Positions 19,332 to 28,352 are shown, counted from the stretch's first letter. The stretch: 64,000 nucleotides of DNA from Cryobacterium suzukii (GCF_004403185.1 NZ_SOHJ01000013.1:1-64000), one strand, 5' to 3'. The notes: generated by a model from the letters alone, not told the origin. Made by a program: numbers and translations.

Positions 19332-20399
19332 ATGACTATTGACACCCACGCCCATAAAGCTCCGCTCTGGACCCGGCTGCCCGTCGTGCATCAAGTCCGC
19401 CAGAGCATCGGTCTGCAACGCGGCATGCTCGTGGTCGGCCTCGTCATTACCGGCATCTTCATCTTGACCGCAATCTTCGCTCCACTGCTCGCGCCCTACG
19501 GCTACAGTCAGCTGCGCGGTGACAATGGCACCTTCGGCGCCCAACAGGCGCCCGGAGGGGAACATCTGCTCGGCACCACCGTCGGCGGCTACGACGTGCT
19601 CTCCCGCGTCATCTGGGGCTCGCAGACCGCGATCACCGTGATGGTCATCGCCGTCGTCCTGTCGATCTTCGCTGGCGTGGCTCTGGGACTCGTCTCCGGC
19701 TACTTCGGCGGCTGGCTCGACCGGGTGCTCGTCGTCATCTGCGATGCCGTCTACGCCTTCCCGGCGCTGCTGCTCGCGATCGTCATGGGTATTGTCATCT
19801 CCGGCGGCCGCTCCGGCCTGTGGGGCGGAATCTTCGCTGCCGCGATCTCGATTACCGTCGTTTTCATCCCGCAGTACTTTCGGGTAATTCGCGCCGAAAC
19901 GGTTCGGATCAAGGCCGAGGCCTACGTGGAGTCCGCCCGGGTGCTCGGGGCCAGCAACGGACGCATCATGTTCCGCCACGTACTGCGCAACGCCACCCGC
20001 ACACTGCCGCTTATCTTCACGCTCAACGCGTCGGAGGCCGTACTCACTCTGGCCGGCCTCGGTTTCATCGGCTTCGGAATCGAACCCTCGTCGGCAGCCG
20101 AGTGGGGCTACGACCTGAACAAGTCCCTCTCCGACGTCACCAGCGGCATCTGGTGGACCAGCTTGTTCCCCGGACTCGCCATCGTGCTCGTCGTTCTCGG
20201 CATCACCCTGGTCGGCGAGAGCCTCAATGACCTGGCCGACCCACGCCTTCGCAGCCGGCGTGCCCCGGGCAAGACCTCGGTGGCGCCGGTCACTCCGGCC
20301 GAGGTGCGTTCTCTGGCCGGACCCATCGACACCAGCGGAAACTTCAGTTTTCAGAGCACTCCGCGAATACGACCAGACGGATTGGAATCCATCTCATGA
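19332..20399 (+). CDS. Peptide ABC transporter permease, DppC/OppC type
   Basis: The 355-aa second permease subunit has an N-terminal membrane segment (about residues 30-55), a periplasm-facing loop with GTTVGGYDVLSRVIWGSQTA, five further segments and the EAA loop (AYVESARVLGASNGRIMFRHVLRN). Its cytoplasmic C-terminal tail of about 60 residues is longer than usual. ATG at 19332 is 2 nt after the previous stop, and its own stop overlaps the ATPase start (ATGA 20396-20399). Confidence 0.92.
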   Translation: MTIDTHAHKAPLWTRLPVVHQVRQSIGLQRGMLVVGLVITGIFILTAIFAPLLAPYGYSQLRGDNGTFGAQQAPGGEHLLGTTVGGYDVLSRVIWGSQTAITVMVIAVVLSIFAGVALGLVSGYFGGWLDRVLVVICDAVYAFPALLLAIVMGIVISGGRSGLWGGIFAAAISITVVFIPQYFRVIRAETVRIKAEAYVESARVLGASNGRIMFRHVLRNATRTLPLIFTLNASEAVLTLAGLGFIGFGIEPSSAAEWGYDLNKSLSDVTSGIWWTSLFPGLAIVLVVLGITLVGESLNDLADPRLRSRRAPGKTSVAPVTPAEVRSLAGPIDTSGNFSFQSTPRIRPDGLESIS

Positions 20400-22084
20400 C
20401 CGACGTCGTACGCATCGACAACCTCAATGTGACCTTTGCCACCGATGGCGGCGCGGTGAAAGCCGTCGACGGGGTCACGCTGCGCGTCGCGCCCGGCGAG
20501 GTGCTCGCCATTGTCGGGGAGAGCGGCAGCGGCAAGACCGTCACGGCGAAGACCATCCTGGGCCTGCTCCCGGAAACCGCCATCGCCCACGGCGCCGTCA
20601 TCCTGAGTAGCAAAGACGGCGCCGACTCCAACGACGTTCTCGCTGTCAGTAAGCAGAAGTTGCGCCTGCTGCGTGGAACGGACGTTTCCATGGTGTTCCA
20701 GGAGCCGTCCACGGCCCTGAACCCCGTCTTCACCGTCGGCTGGCAGATCGCCGAGGGCATTCGCGCCCACGGTGAATTCACTAAGAAGCAGGCACGCGCC
20801 AAGGCGATCGAAATTCTGGGCCGGGTCGGCATCCCCGACCCGGAAAGCCGTGTCGACTACTATCCGCACCAGTTCTCCGGCGGTCAGAAACAGCGAGTCG
20901 TCATCGCCATGGCCCTCGTGCTCGATCCAGGGCTGATCGTCGCCGATGAACCGACTACCGCCCTCGACGTGACGGTTCAGGCCGAGATTCTCGACCTACT
21001 GCGGCGCTGCCGCGACGAGTTCGGCACTGCGATTGTGCTGATTACCCACAACATGGGCGTGGTCGCCGACCTCGCCGACCGAGTGGTCGTCATGTACGAG
21101 GGCAAGATTGTCGAAGAGGCCCCCGCTCGGGCGCTGTTCTCGAATCCGCAGCACGACTACACCAAACGACTGCTCGGCTCGGTGCCGCACGTCGGTCAGG
21201 GCACGGCGCGGGCTACCGCGCGGCTCGAGGCTCGCGAGACTGACTGGGCAGCATCCACGCCGGTCATTGTCGCCGACAACCTGAAAATTCAGTACCCGGG
21301 TCGGCTTGGTAAACCGGGTTTCACCGCCGTCGACGGCGTGAGCTTTAACATCCGTCCCGGCGAGGTGCTCGGCCTGGTCGGTGAGAGCGGATCGGGCAAG
21401 ACCACGATCGGTCGTGCCATGGCCGGATTGACTCGGGTGACCGGTGGATCCCTCACCGTTCTCGGTCACGAGATGCACGGATTCAAGGAACGCACCTTCA
21501 AGAAGGTGCGCAGTGACATCGGTTTCGTCTTTCAGGACCCGGCGTCGAGCTTCAACCCGCTGCTCACGATCGCTGAATGCGTGGCCGAGCCGCTCGTCGT
21601 ACACGGGCGAGCCGCCAATCCCCGGGCTGCCCGTCAACGCGTCAACGAGCTGCTCGAGGCGGTGCAGTTGCCGCGCGCGTTCGGTGATCGCTACCCGCAC
21701 GAGCTCAGCGGTGGCCAGCGTCAGCGCGCGAGCCTGGCCCGCGGACTCGCGCTGGAGCCGAGCCTGCTCATCGCGGACGAGCCCACCAGCGCTCTCGACG
21801 TGTCGGTGCAGGCCAAGGTGCTCGAGCTCTTCGCCGAGTTGCAGAAGGAGTTCGGTTTTGCGGCGTTGTTCATCAGCCACGATCTCGCCGTTGTCGATAT
21901 TCTTGCTGACCGCATTGCCGTGCTGTACAAGGGCAAGCTGGTCGAGGAAGGCACCGGTGCCGAAGTGCTCGGTGCCCCGAAGGATCCCTACACCCAGCGG
22001 TTGCTCGCCTCGCTGCCGGTTCCGGATCCGGCGGCGCAGGCTCTGCGGAGGGATGAACTCCGCATTCTGCGTGCGGCGGGATAG
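20396..22084 (+). CDS. Dual-ATPase ABC transporter subunit (DppD-DppF fusion)
   Basis: This 562-aa protein carries two complete nucleotide-binding domains. Domain 1 has Walker A GESGSGKT, signature FSGGQKQR, Walker [11 protein letters not shown] and switch histidine ITHN. Domain 2 (from about residue 285) has [26 protein letters not shown] and ISHD. The fusion replaces separate DppD and DppF subunits, as in GsiA. It alone could power the permease pair, making the third ATPase downstream surplus. Confidence 0.93.
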   Translation: MTDVVRIDNLNVTFATDGGAVKAVDGVTLRVAPGEVLAIVGESGSGKTVTAKTILGLLPETAIAHGAVILSSKDGADSNDVLAVSKQKLRLLRGTDVSMVFQEPSTALNPVFTVGWQIAEGIRAHGEFTKKQARAKAIEILGRVGIPDPESRVDYYPHQFSGGQKQRVVIAMALVLDPGLIVADEPTTALDVTVQAEILDLLRRCRDEFGTAIVLITHNMGVVADLADRVVVMYEGKIVEEAPARALFSNPQHDYTKRLLGSVPHVGQGTARATARLEARETDWAASTPVIVADNLKIQYPGRLGKPGFTAVDGVSFNIRPGEVLGLVGESGSGKTTIGRAMAGLTRVTGGSLTVLGHEMHGFKERTFKKVRSDIGFVFQDPASSFNPLLTIAECVAEPLVVHGRAANPRAARQRVNELLEAVQLPRAFGDRYPHELSGGQRQRASLARGLALEPSLLIADEPTSALDVSVQAKVLELFAELQKEFGFAALFISHDLAVVDILADRIAVLYKGKLVEEGTGAEVLGAPKDPYTQRLLASLPVPDPAAQALRRDELRILRAAG

Positions 22085-22089
22085 AACCT

Positions 22090-22992
22090 ATGAGCCCTGG
22101 CGCAGCATCCGTTTCCCCGATCCAAACGAGCGATCTGACCATTGAATACCCGCCGCACGGGGCGAGCCCAGCATTTGTCGCGGTGCACGGGTTCACCCTG
22201 CGCATCGCGCCGGGCGAGGTGGTGGGGCTGCTTGGCGAGAGCGGTTCCGGCAAGAGCACCCTCGCCCGGGTGCTGTCCGGCGACGCCTTCGTGAGTGAGG
22301 CAGCAGGCATCCGCCCGCAAATCACCGGGGGAGAGGCGACCGTGCTCGGGTTCGGTCTGCGCCGCATCAGCAAGCGCAAGCTGGGCCGGCTCACTTTCGG
22401 GGTCGGACTGCTGGCCCAGGACGCCGCAGACACCCTGCCGTCGACCATGACGGTGGCCGAGATTGTGGCCGAGCCGGTGCTCGAACGAGATCGGCGCTAC
22501 AACCGTCGCGCGCTAGGTGCCCGGGTGGCCACCATGATCGACGCGGTGCGTCTGCCGTTGGCCGTTCTCGGCCAATATCCGTATGAGCTCTCCAGCGGTC
22601 AGCGACAGAGAGTGGCGCTGGCCCGGGCGCTCGTGTTCGGCCCGGCGCTGCTGATCGCTGACGAGCCCACAGCGGGCGTTGACGTGTTGGTGCGTGACGC
22701 CGTGATTGACCTGATCAGCGAGTTGCAGCAGGAACGATCCTTCTCCGCGTTAGTGATTAGCAGCGACCTGGCCGTACTCCAGCGCGTCACCAGTCGTATC
22801 GGGGTCATGCACCAGGGCGTGCTGGTCGGTCTAGGCACCATCGACGACGTTTTTCGAGACCCCTGGCACCCGTACGTCCGTGGACTCGCCGCAGCCTTGC
22901 AGCCTCCAGCAGACACTGCCGTTGTCGAACATGTGGCCAGCGTCAGGATTGGCGATATCACCGATGAAACGGGGTCCGGGGGCGGGAAGTGA
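22090..22992 (+). CDS. Third ABC ATPase of the operon, with altered switch motif
   Basis: The 300-aa single nucleotide-binding domain keeps Walker A (GESGSGKST) and Walker B ([12 protein letters not shown]). Its signature is LSSGQRQR rather than LSGGQ, its Q-loop reads LAQDAADT, and the switch histidine is serine (VISSDLAVL, where the two domains of the neighbouring protein have H). The residue after Walker B Glu is kept. Loss of the switch histidine usually impairs hydrolysis, so this subunit may be regulatory or form an asymmetric site. It starts 5 nt after the dual-ATPase gene. Confidence 0.88.
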   Translation: MSPGAASVSPIQTSDLTIEYPPHGASPAFVAVHGFTLRIAPGEVVGLLGESGSGKSTLARVLSGDAFVSEAAGIRPQITGGEATVLGFGLRRISKRKLGRLTFGVGLLAQDAADTLPSTMTVAEIVAEPVLERDRRYNRRALGARVATMIDAVRLPLAVLGQYPYELSSGQRQRVALARALVFGPALLIADEPTAGVDVLVRDAVIDLISELQQERSFSALVISSDLAVLQRVTSRIGVMHQGVLVGLGTIDDVFRDPWHPYVRGLAAALQPPADTAVVEHVASVRIGDITDETGSGGGK

Positions 22993-22997
22993 TCCGA

Positions 22998-23041
22998 GTC
23001 GCGACCGATCGCATCCGCTGTGAAGCCTGATCGGTCGCGAC
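22998..23041 (+). terminator. Hairpin at the end of the ABC operon
   Basis: GTCGCGACCGATC (22998-23010) pairs perfectly with GATCGGTCGCGAC (23029-23041) across an 18-nt loop, starting 6 nt after the last stop. No U-run follows, so termination strength is uncertain. Confidence 0.55.
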
Positions 23042-23175
23042 CGGTCCGACACGCCCGACCGGCTTTTGGCGCACCAGACTGCTCAATTGTTGTCGATGGC
23101 CCACGTTTCGAGGCCTGTAAGGGCTTTTAGTCGGTCAAAATGAGAATTCAGAGCCGCTCGGCAGTCATCGTGGTT

Positions 23176-23203
23176 TTGGCACGACAAGAAACCTTGGTAA
23201 AGT
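23176..23203 (+). promoter_or_regulatory. Probable tRNA-Asn promoter
   Basis: TTGGCA (23176-23181), a 16-nt spacer and TAAAGT (23198-23203), about 20 nt before the tRNA. Confidence 0.45.
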
Positions 23204-23222
23204 AGCAACGCTGTTCCAGTAT

Positions 23223-23295
23223 TCCTCGATAGCTCAATTGGCAGAGCAGCGCACTGTTAATGCGCAGGTTCTTGGTTCGAGTCCAAGTCGGGGAG
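23223..23295 (+). tRNA. tRNA-Asn (GTT)
   Basis: A 73-nt cloverleaf. Acceptor TCCTCGA/TCGGGGA (23223-23229 with 23288-23294), discriminator G, anticodon GTT at 23256-23258 (position 34-36), T-loop TTCGAGT. CCA is not encoded. A terminator follows within 3 nt. Confidence 0.97.
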
Positions 23296-23297
23296 CG

Positions 23298-23335
23298 AAA
23301 GGCCACTCAGGGCTCCACCCCGGGTGGCCTTTTTT
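23298..23335 (+). terminator. Rho-independent terminator of tRNA-Asn
   Basis: AAAGGCCAC (23298-23306) pairs with GTGGCCTTT (23324-23332), leading straight into a T-run to 23335. Confidence 0.88.
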
Positions 23336-23419
23336 GTCGGTACATTTTGTTTCGACCGAAGATTCTCTCCTAATTCTCAAAGTGCGCCATAGTTTCGGCA
23401 CAAGAAACGGCGGTCAGTA

Positions 23420-24295
23420 GTGGATTTCTCGCAACTTCTGGTACCGGCACTCGGCGTACTCTCCGGAGCACTGCTCGTGTTGTGGACCATCTCCTGGCTG
23501 CGCTCACGTCGGGTCTTCTTCGATCGCAATGCCGCTGAACGTGGGCGTATCGAACTGGAACTCTCCCTCGCCGAGCAACAGGGGCGCCTGGCCATCATTC
23601 GGGAGCTGCAGGATGGTGCCGTGCTCACCATCGCCCGCCTCGTCACGCGAGCCGAGGGCGCCCGCTACACGGCCGAGAGCGACCCCTCAACGGCCGTGCG
23701 CGCCGCCACAGCGCTCGTTGATGATGGCCGGGTCGCACTCGCCGATATGCGCCGCGTGCTGACAATCGTGCGCGAAGGCGAAACCGTTGGGGCCGTGCAG
23801 CCAGGCCCGCAGTCCACCCGCGACCTGTTTCGCGTGATGCGCGACGCCGGACTCGTGGTCAGTTTCATCGAATTGGGCGAACGATTCGCGCTCAAGGCGG
23901 GCGCCGAGCTGGCCATCTTCCGAATTCTGCAGAGCGCCCTGTCAAACGCGCTCAAGCACGGTGGCGTCGGTACCGAAGCGCGCGTGTCGTTTACCTGGAC
24001 GAGGGACGGCCTGCAGCTGCTGGTCGACGATGACGGGATCCGCGCGGCAGCCCGTCGGGACGGCAAGGAAACCGGCGAACAGGCCGCACGCACCCCGTAC
24101 ACGATCGAGGATGACCTCAAGGCCCTCAGCGAGAGCATCGCCGGCCCGGGCATCACACAGATGCGGGAGCGAGCGCAGCTCTTCGGCGGTGTCTTCAACG
24201 CCGGAACGGTACCCGGGCTGGGCTTTTCGGTGTCGGCCGTGTTCCCGTCCCTGCGCTTTCACAACGGCGTGCACGGCGTAGACCTCAGTCGGTGA
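23420..24295 (+). CDS. Histidine-kinase-like membrane protein lacking the phospho-acceptor His
   Basis: The 291-aa protein has one N-terminal membrane helix (about residues 6-26), a coiled dimerisation helix (30-70) and a C-terminal GHKL ATPase domain (N-box SNALKHGG, G1 VDDDG, later GPGITQMRERAQLFGG). In NarL-linked kinases the phosphorylated residue is the His of the ELHD motif; here the site reads RELQD with Gln64. No response regulator lies nearby. GTG start. It may bind ATP but should not autophosphorylate in the usual way, so it could be a pseudokinase. Its stop overlaps the azlC start (GTGA). Confidence 0.75.
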   Translation: MDFSQLLVPALGVLSGALLVLWTISWLRSRRVFFDRNAAERGRIELELSLAEQQGRLAIIRELQDGAVLTIARLVTRAEGARYTAESDPSTAVRAATALVDDGRVALADMRRVLTIVREGETVGAVQPGPQSTRDLFRVMRDAGLVVSFIELGERFALKAGAELAIFRILQSALSNALKHGGVGTEARVSFTWTRDGLQLLVDDDGIRAAARRDGKETGEQAARTPYTIEDDLKALSESIAGPGITQMRERAQLFGGVFNAGTVPGLGFSVSAVFPSLRFHNGVHGVDLSR

Positions 24296-25056
24296 CTTCG
24301 GCACCGCTCGCAGAGCCTGCCACCCATCCCGAAGCCGAGGCACACCAGCAACGCCTGGCCATTCGTGAAGGTGTTGCCGTTGGGCTCGCCACCGCGGCCT
24401 ACGGCGTGTCTTTCGGGGCGTTGTCGGTCGCAGCGGGTCTGGAAATCTGGCAAACCAGCTTCATCAGCATCGTCATGTTCTCCGGAGGCTCCCAATTCGC
24501 CCTCATCGGTGTGCTCGCCGCTGGCGGCGTCGCTGCCGGCCCGGCGGCCATCGCCAGCGCGGCGCTGCTCGGCGTGCGCAACGGCATCTACGGTGTGCGC
24601 ACCGCACCGATCATCGGCCCGGGCGTCTGGAAACGCCTGGCTGCGAGCTGGATCACCATTGACGAATCCACCGCGGTCGCCCTCGCCCAACCGACCCCAC
24701 GCAGCCGGCGCGTCGGATTCTGGGTCACCGGCCTCGCCGTCTTCATCGGGTGGAACATCACGACGTTAATCGGAGCGTTAATCGGTGATGCCGTCGGCGA
24801 TACCCGGGCGTATGGGCTCGACGCTGCCGCGGCAGCGGCCTTCGTGGGCCTGCTCTGGCCTCGCCTCAAGCGGATGCAGGCGGTCGCGGTGGCCGTCGCA
24901 GCCGCGGTCGTCGCCGCGACGCTGACCCCTCTAGTCATGCCGGGACTGCCCGTGCTGATCGCAGCCCTCGTCGCGGTGGTAGTCGGCCTGTTCAACTGGC
25001 TGGGCGGTTCGACCGACGCGAGTGCGGCATCCGCCCGATCGGGGTTGCGCTTATGA
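24292..25056 (+). CDS. azlC: AzlC family branched-chain amino acid exporter subunit
   Basis: The 254-aa AzlC (LIV-E large subunit) homologue has a soluble N-terminus followed by about seven membrane segments, including the typical GVAVGLATAAYGVSFGAL and FISIVMFSGGSQFALIGVL. With AzlD it forms an export permease for branched-chain amino acids. The GTG start overlaps the upstream stop, and the stop overlaps the azlD start (ATGA 25053-25056). Confidence 0.9.
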   Translation: MTSAPLAEPATHPEAEAHQQRLAIREGVAVGLATAAYGVSFGALSVAAGLEIWQTSFISIVMFSGGSQFALIGVLAAGGVAAGPAAIASAALLGVRNGIYGVRTAPIIGPGVWKRLAASWITIDESTAVALAQPTPRSRRVGFWVTGLAVFIGWNITTLIGALIGDAVGDTRAYGLDAAAAAAFVGLLWPRLKRMQAVAVAVAAAVVAATLTPLVMPGLPVLIAALVAVVVGLFNWLGGSTDASAASARSGLRL

Positions 25057-25358
25057 CCGTGTGGCAGATCATCATTTTGGCGTCTATCGCCGTGCTCGCG
25101 CTCAAGCTGGTCGGGTATCTGGTGCCGCCAGCCCTGCTGCAGAAACCCACTCCCTCCCGCATCGCCGACCTGCTGACGGTGGCTTTGCTGGCGGCGCTCA
25201 TTGCCGTGCAGACGCTGGGCAGCGGGCAGGCACTCACCGTGGATGCGCGCATCCCCGCCGTTATCGTCGCCGCCGGGTTGTTTGCGATCAAAACACCGTT
25301 CATTGTCGTGGTGCTGGTCGCGGCGCTGGTGGCGGCCGGCCTGCGCGCGCTGACCTAA
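25053..25358 (+). CDS. azlD: AzlD family branched-chain amino acid exporter small subunit
   Basis: The 101-aa protein has four hydrophobic segments and the family pattern VGYLVPPALLQKPTPSRIADLLTVALLAALIAVQ. It starts inside the azlC stop (ATGA overlap), the usual AzlC/AzlD pairing. Confidence 0.9.
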   Translation: MTVWQIIILASIAVLALKLVGYLVPPALLQKPTPSRIADLLTVALLAALIAVQTLGSGQALTVDARIPAVIVAAGLFAIKTPFIVVVLVAALVAAGLRALT

Positions 25359-25373
25359 ACTCGCGCTCGCCTG

Positions 25374-25946
25374 CTAGCCCTCGAGGTTGTCGACGCCGGG
25401 GGTCCAGCTCAGGCCGGGCACGCCCCAACTCTTCTTACGTTCGACTTTTGCGGCCATCTTCGCGTAAACGTGCTCGAGGCGATCAACATACAGGGTGCCG
25501 TCGAGGTGGTCGTACTCATGCTGAAAGATACGGGCGAGCCAGCCGTCCGCTCGAATCTCAAAAGGTTGTTGCTCGACGTCAACGGCCCGCAAAATGGCCG
25601 ACCCTGCCCGTTTCAGTGGAAACCGCTCGCCCGGAAATGACAGGCATCCTTCGTCTTCGTCGACATCTTCGTCGTCAACGGGCTCGGCCGACACCGGTGT
25701 GATCCATAGTTCCGGGTTGATCGCGACGCCACGCCACGCCACATCGTCGTCGTCCTGGTAGCTGTAGGTGAAGATGCGCAGCCCGACACCCACCTGCGTG
25801 GCGGCAAGACCGACTCCCGGCGCAGCATCCATCGTCTCGAACATGTCTCGCACCAACTCGCGCAAATCGTCGTCGAAATCGACGACGGGAGCGGCGGGGG
25901 AGTGGAGAACGGGGTCACCTGAAATTACTATCGCGCGTACGGCCAT
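25374..25946 (-). CDS. def: Peptide deformylase
   Basis: This enzyme removes the formyl group from the N-terminal methionine of nascent proteins. The 190-aa sequence has all three motifs: GVGLAATQ (44-51), EGCLS (99-103, metal Cys) and HEYDH (143-147, metal His and catalytic Glu). A strongly acidic insertion (DDEDVDEDE, about residues 91-99) precedes motif 2. GGAGAA lies upstream on the minus strand. It is divergent from the DMT permease and convergent with azlD, whose 3' end is 15 nt away. Confidence 0.96.
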   Translation of the reverse strand: MAVRAIVISGDPVLHSPAAPVVDFDDDLRELVRDMFETMDAAPGVGLAATQVGVGLRIFTYSYQDDDDVAWRGVAINPELWITPVSAEPVDDEDVDEDEGCLSFPGERFPLKRAGSAILRAVDVEQQPFEIRADGWLARIFQHEYDHLDGTLYVDRLEHVYAKMAAKVERKKSWGVPGLSWTPGVDNLEG

Positions 25947-25952
25947 TTCTCC

Positions 25953-25980
25953 AGAATATCGTCAAGCTTGTCGATAGGGT
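25953..25980. promoter_or_regulatory. Divergent promoter region between def and the DMT permease
   Basis: On the plus strand TAGGGT (25975-25980) lies 6 nt before the GTG at 25987, implying a leaderless message. On the minus strand TATTCT (complement of 25953-25958) lies 6-7 nt before the def ATG at 25946. Confidence 0.4.
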
Positions 25981-25986
25981 CGTCAA

Positions 25987-26901
25987 GTGACCTCTGACCT
26001 AACCGATCTGGCGACGGAAATTGCCATTGATCCACGGCAGGCCATCGGGATTCCGCTGGCCTTGGTCGGCGCCGTATTTCTCTCCCTCGGTGCTCAATTT
26101 CAGCATCGCGGCGTGAATAAGGTCGAGGCGCTCACTGGATCGGTCACCGGCGGGCTCAGCGTGCGCCAGCTGACCCGGCTGCTGGCCCGGCCGTCCTGGG
26201 TATTCGGCTCGCTGATGCTCGGCCTGGCCGTTGTGTTCCAACTGACCAGCCTTGCCTTCGCGCCCATCATTGTCGTACAGCCGCTTGGGGCGGTCGCCCT
26301 CGTCATCACCGCTGTTTTAAATGCCAGAGTCAGCAAGGTCAAGCTCAATCGTGCCAGCGTTATTGCCATCTCCATGTGCGTGGGCGGGGTAGGCCTGTTC
26401 GTGACAGTGGCCGCGTTCACCGCGGTCGACAAGCCGGTCACCGACCAAAACCTGGTGACAATTCTCATCGTTCTCGCGTTCGTTCTGCTGGCCTTTGCGC
26501 TTGCCTTCGGGTTTCTGCGCCGTCGGTCGCAGGCAATTTTCTACATTCTCGGTGCCGGTGTGCTCTACGGATTCGTTGCGACGTTGGCCAAGGTCGTCAT
26601 CAATCGCACCCAGCACGGAAACTTTGAGTGGCTCACTTTGACGTGTGTGCTCGGTCTACTGCTCGCCGCCGTGCTGGGGGCGTACTTCGTGCAGAACGCC
26701 TACGCCTCTGGCCCACCGGATCTCGTGATTGCCGGGCTCACCGTGGTCGACCCGCTCGTCGCTGTAGGCATTGGAATCGTCGTGCTTGGCGAAGCCAGCC
26801 AGGCACCGCCCGCAGCTGCGGTCGCGTTTGTCGTGGCGGGGGCGATCGCCATTTGGGGTGTATTTCTGCTCGCGCGCTACCACCCCCAACTCGACCGCTG
26901 A
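25987..26901 (+). CDS. DMT family (EamA/NIPA-like) membrane transporter
   Basis: The 304-aa protein has about nine to ten hydrophobic segments in the two-repeat arrangement of drug/metabolite transporters, with GIPLALVGAVFLSLGAQFQHRGV at the start and GPPDLVIAGLTVVDPLVAVGIGIVVLGE in the second repeat. The substrate is not evident. GTG start, 6 nt after TAGGGT, with no ribosome site. Confidence 0.82.
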   Translation: MTSDLTDLATEIAIDPRQAIGIPLALVGAVFLSLGAQFQHRGVNKVEALTGSVTGGLSVRQLTRLLARPSWVFGSLMLGLAVVFQLTSLAFAPIIVVQPLGAVALVITAVLNARVSKVKLNRASVIAISMCVGGVGLFVTVAAFTAVDKPVTDQNLVTILIVLAFVLLAFALAFGFLRRRSQAIFYILGAGVLYGFVATLAKVVINRTQHGNFEWLTLTCVLGLLLAAVLGAYFVQNAYASGPPDLVIAGLTVVDPLVAVGIGIVVLGEASQAPPAAAVAFVVAGAIAIWGVFLLARYHPQLDR

Positions 26902-26956
26902 ATCGTCAAAAATTTTGGGCCGCCACGGTGCGGGACACCGCGTAATGGGCACGGTT

Positions 26957-26962
26957 TAGAAT
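26957..26962 (+). promoter_or_regulatory. -10 box upstream of the glycosyltransferase leader ORF
   Basis: TAGAAT ends 9 nt before the GTG of the 23-codon leader ORF, placing transcription start very close to that GTG. Confidence 0.45.
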
Positions 26963-26971
26963 AGGGTTCGA

Positions 26972-27043
26972 GTGCAACGCGTCATGATCAGCGAATGCAC
27001 CCAAGATTTCCTGCCGGATGATGATCCCGGCCCAACAACGTAG
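26972..27043 (+). CDS. Possible 23-aa leader peptide upstream of the GT4 gene
   Basis: A GTG-started ORF whose product begins MQRVMISECTQDFLP and ends DDDPGPTT. Its TAG stop (27041-27043) overlaps the AGGGA ribosome-site candidate of the downstream TTG-started glycosyltransferase (27056). The -10 box places its start near the 5' end of the transcript. This geometry allows translational coupling. It is not established that the ORF is translated. Confidence 0.45.
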   Translation: MQRVMISECTQDFLPDDDPGPTT

Positions 27044-27055
27044 GGACTACTCCAC

Positions 27056-28336
27056 TTGTCAGATTCGACCGACTCGCTGAGCAGCCTAACCCCGGGCGAT
27101 GCGCCCGAGCGCAACGGGGGTGCGCCGGACGAAAAGCCGCGGATTCGTGTTCTCATCGCCGCCGATACCTTTGCACCCGATGTAAACGGTGCTGCTCGAT
27201 TTGCCGAGCGACTGGCCGCCGGCCTGGTGGCACGCGGCCACGAGGTTCAGATCATGGCGCCGGCGCCGTCGCGCAAGCACGGCAGTGGGACCGAAATGCA
27301 CGAGGGACAGCCGATGGTGGTGCATCGCCTGCACAGCTGGCGCTGGTACCCGCACGATTGGTTACGCTTCGCCCTACCCTGGCTGGTTCGCGGTGAAAGC
27401 CGGCGCATTCTCGACTCTTTCCATCCCGACGTCGTGCACTTTCAATCCCACATCAACGTCGGCCGCGGCGTATCGATCGAAGCGGCCAAGCGCAACATTC
27501 GCATGGTCGGCACGAATCACTTTATGCCCGAGAACATGGTGAAGTTTTCCCTCGTACCAGTCGGCTTTCAGGATCGTGTCATCAAGGCCGCCTGGCGAGC
27601 TGCCCGGCGCACCTTCGGCCGTGCCGCAGCCGTGACTACCCCGACCAGACGTGCCGCCCAGTTTCTGGAGAAATACACCGGTCTCACCGGTGTCCATGCG
27701 ATTTCCTGCGGAATCGACGCCGACAACTACGCACCGAACTTCGAGCCGCGCACGACGAACCGAATTCTGTTCGTCGGTCGAGTCACGGGAGAGAAGCAGA
27801 TCGACGTCCTACTGCAGGCGGCAGCGCTGCTGTCACCCGACCTCGACGCCCGGATCGAGATTGTCGGCGGGGGCGACCAGAAACGCAACCTGGAGCACCT
27901 GGCCGATACCCTCGGGATCCGCTCGCGTGTCACGTTCACCGGTTATGTGACGGATGACGAGCTGCGCGCGGCGTACTCACGGGCTACGGTTTTCGCCATG
28001 CCGTCCATTGCCGAGCTGCAGAGCATCGCCACGATGGAGGCCATGGCGTCGGGATTGCCGATTGTGGCCGCCAATGCCATGGCGCTTCCACACCTCGTGC
28101 ATGACCAGGCCAACGGGTACCTGTTCAAGCCGAGCGACGCGCAGGATCTCGCGGACAAACTGACCATGGTGCTCACGGCGTCGCCGGAACACCTGGAGGC
28201 ACTCAAGCGGGAGTCGCTCAAGCTCATCGCTGCACACGATATCAAGCGCACTTTAAACACCTTCGAATGCCTGTATCGTGGGGAGCCGGTGAGCGATCTG
28301 GTCACCAACGGGGCCTCCTCGCAGACGCCGGAATAG
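27056..28336 (+). CDS. GT4 family glycosyltransferase
   Basis: The 426-aa GT-B enzyme has an N-terminal acceptor domain (RIRVLIAADTFAPDVNGAARFAERLA, then GHEVQIMAP) and a C-terminal nucleotide-sugar domain (RILFVGRVTGEKQIDVLLQA, then MPSIAELQSIATMEAMASGLPIVAANAMALPHLV, with the E-x7-E type motif). It is like mannosyl/glucosyltransferases of actinobacterial glycolipid or polysaccharide synthesis. The TTG start at 27056 has AGGGA at 27042-27046. Donor and acceptor are unknown. A terminator and a tRNA gene follow. Confidence 0.85.
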   Translation: MSDSTDSLSSLTPGDAPERNGGAPDEKPRIRVLIAADTFAPDVNGAARFAERLAAGLVARGHEVQIMAPAPSRKHGSGTEMHEGQPMVVHRLHSWRWYPHDWLRFALPWLVRGESRRILDSFHPDVVHFQSHINVGRGVSIEAAKRNIRMVGTNHFMPENMVKFSLVPVGFQDRVIKAAWRAARRTFGRAAAVTTPTRRAAQFLEKYTGLTGVHAISCGIDADNYAPNFEPRTTNRILFVGRVTGEKQIDVLLQAAALLSPDLDARIEIVGGGDQKRNLEHLADTLGIRSRVTFTGYVTDDELRAAYSRATVFAMPSIAELQSIATMEAMASGLPIVAANAMALPHLVHDQANGYLFKPSDAQDLADKLTMVLTASPEHLEALKRESLKLIAAHDIKRTLNTFECLYRGEPVSDLVTNGASSQTPE

Positions 28337-28352
28337 TCACGTAATTGTGGGT

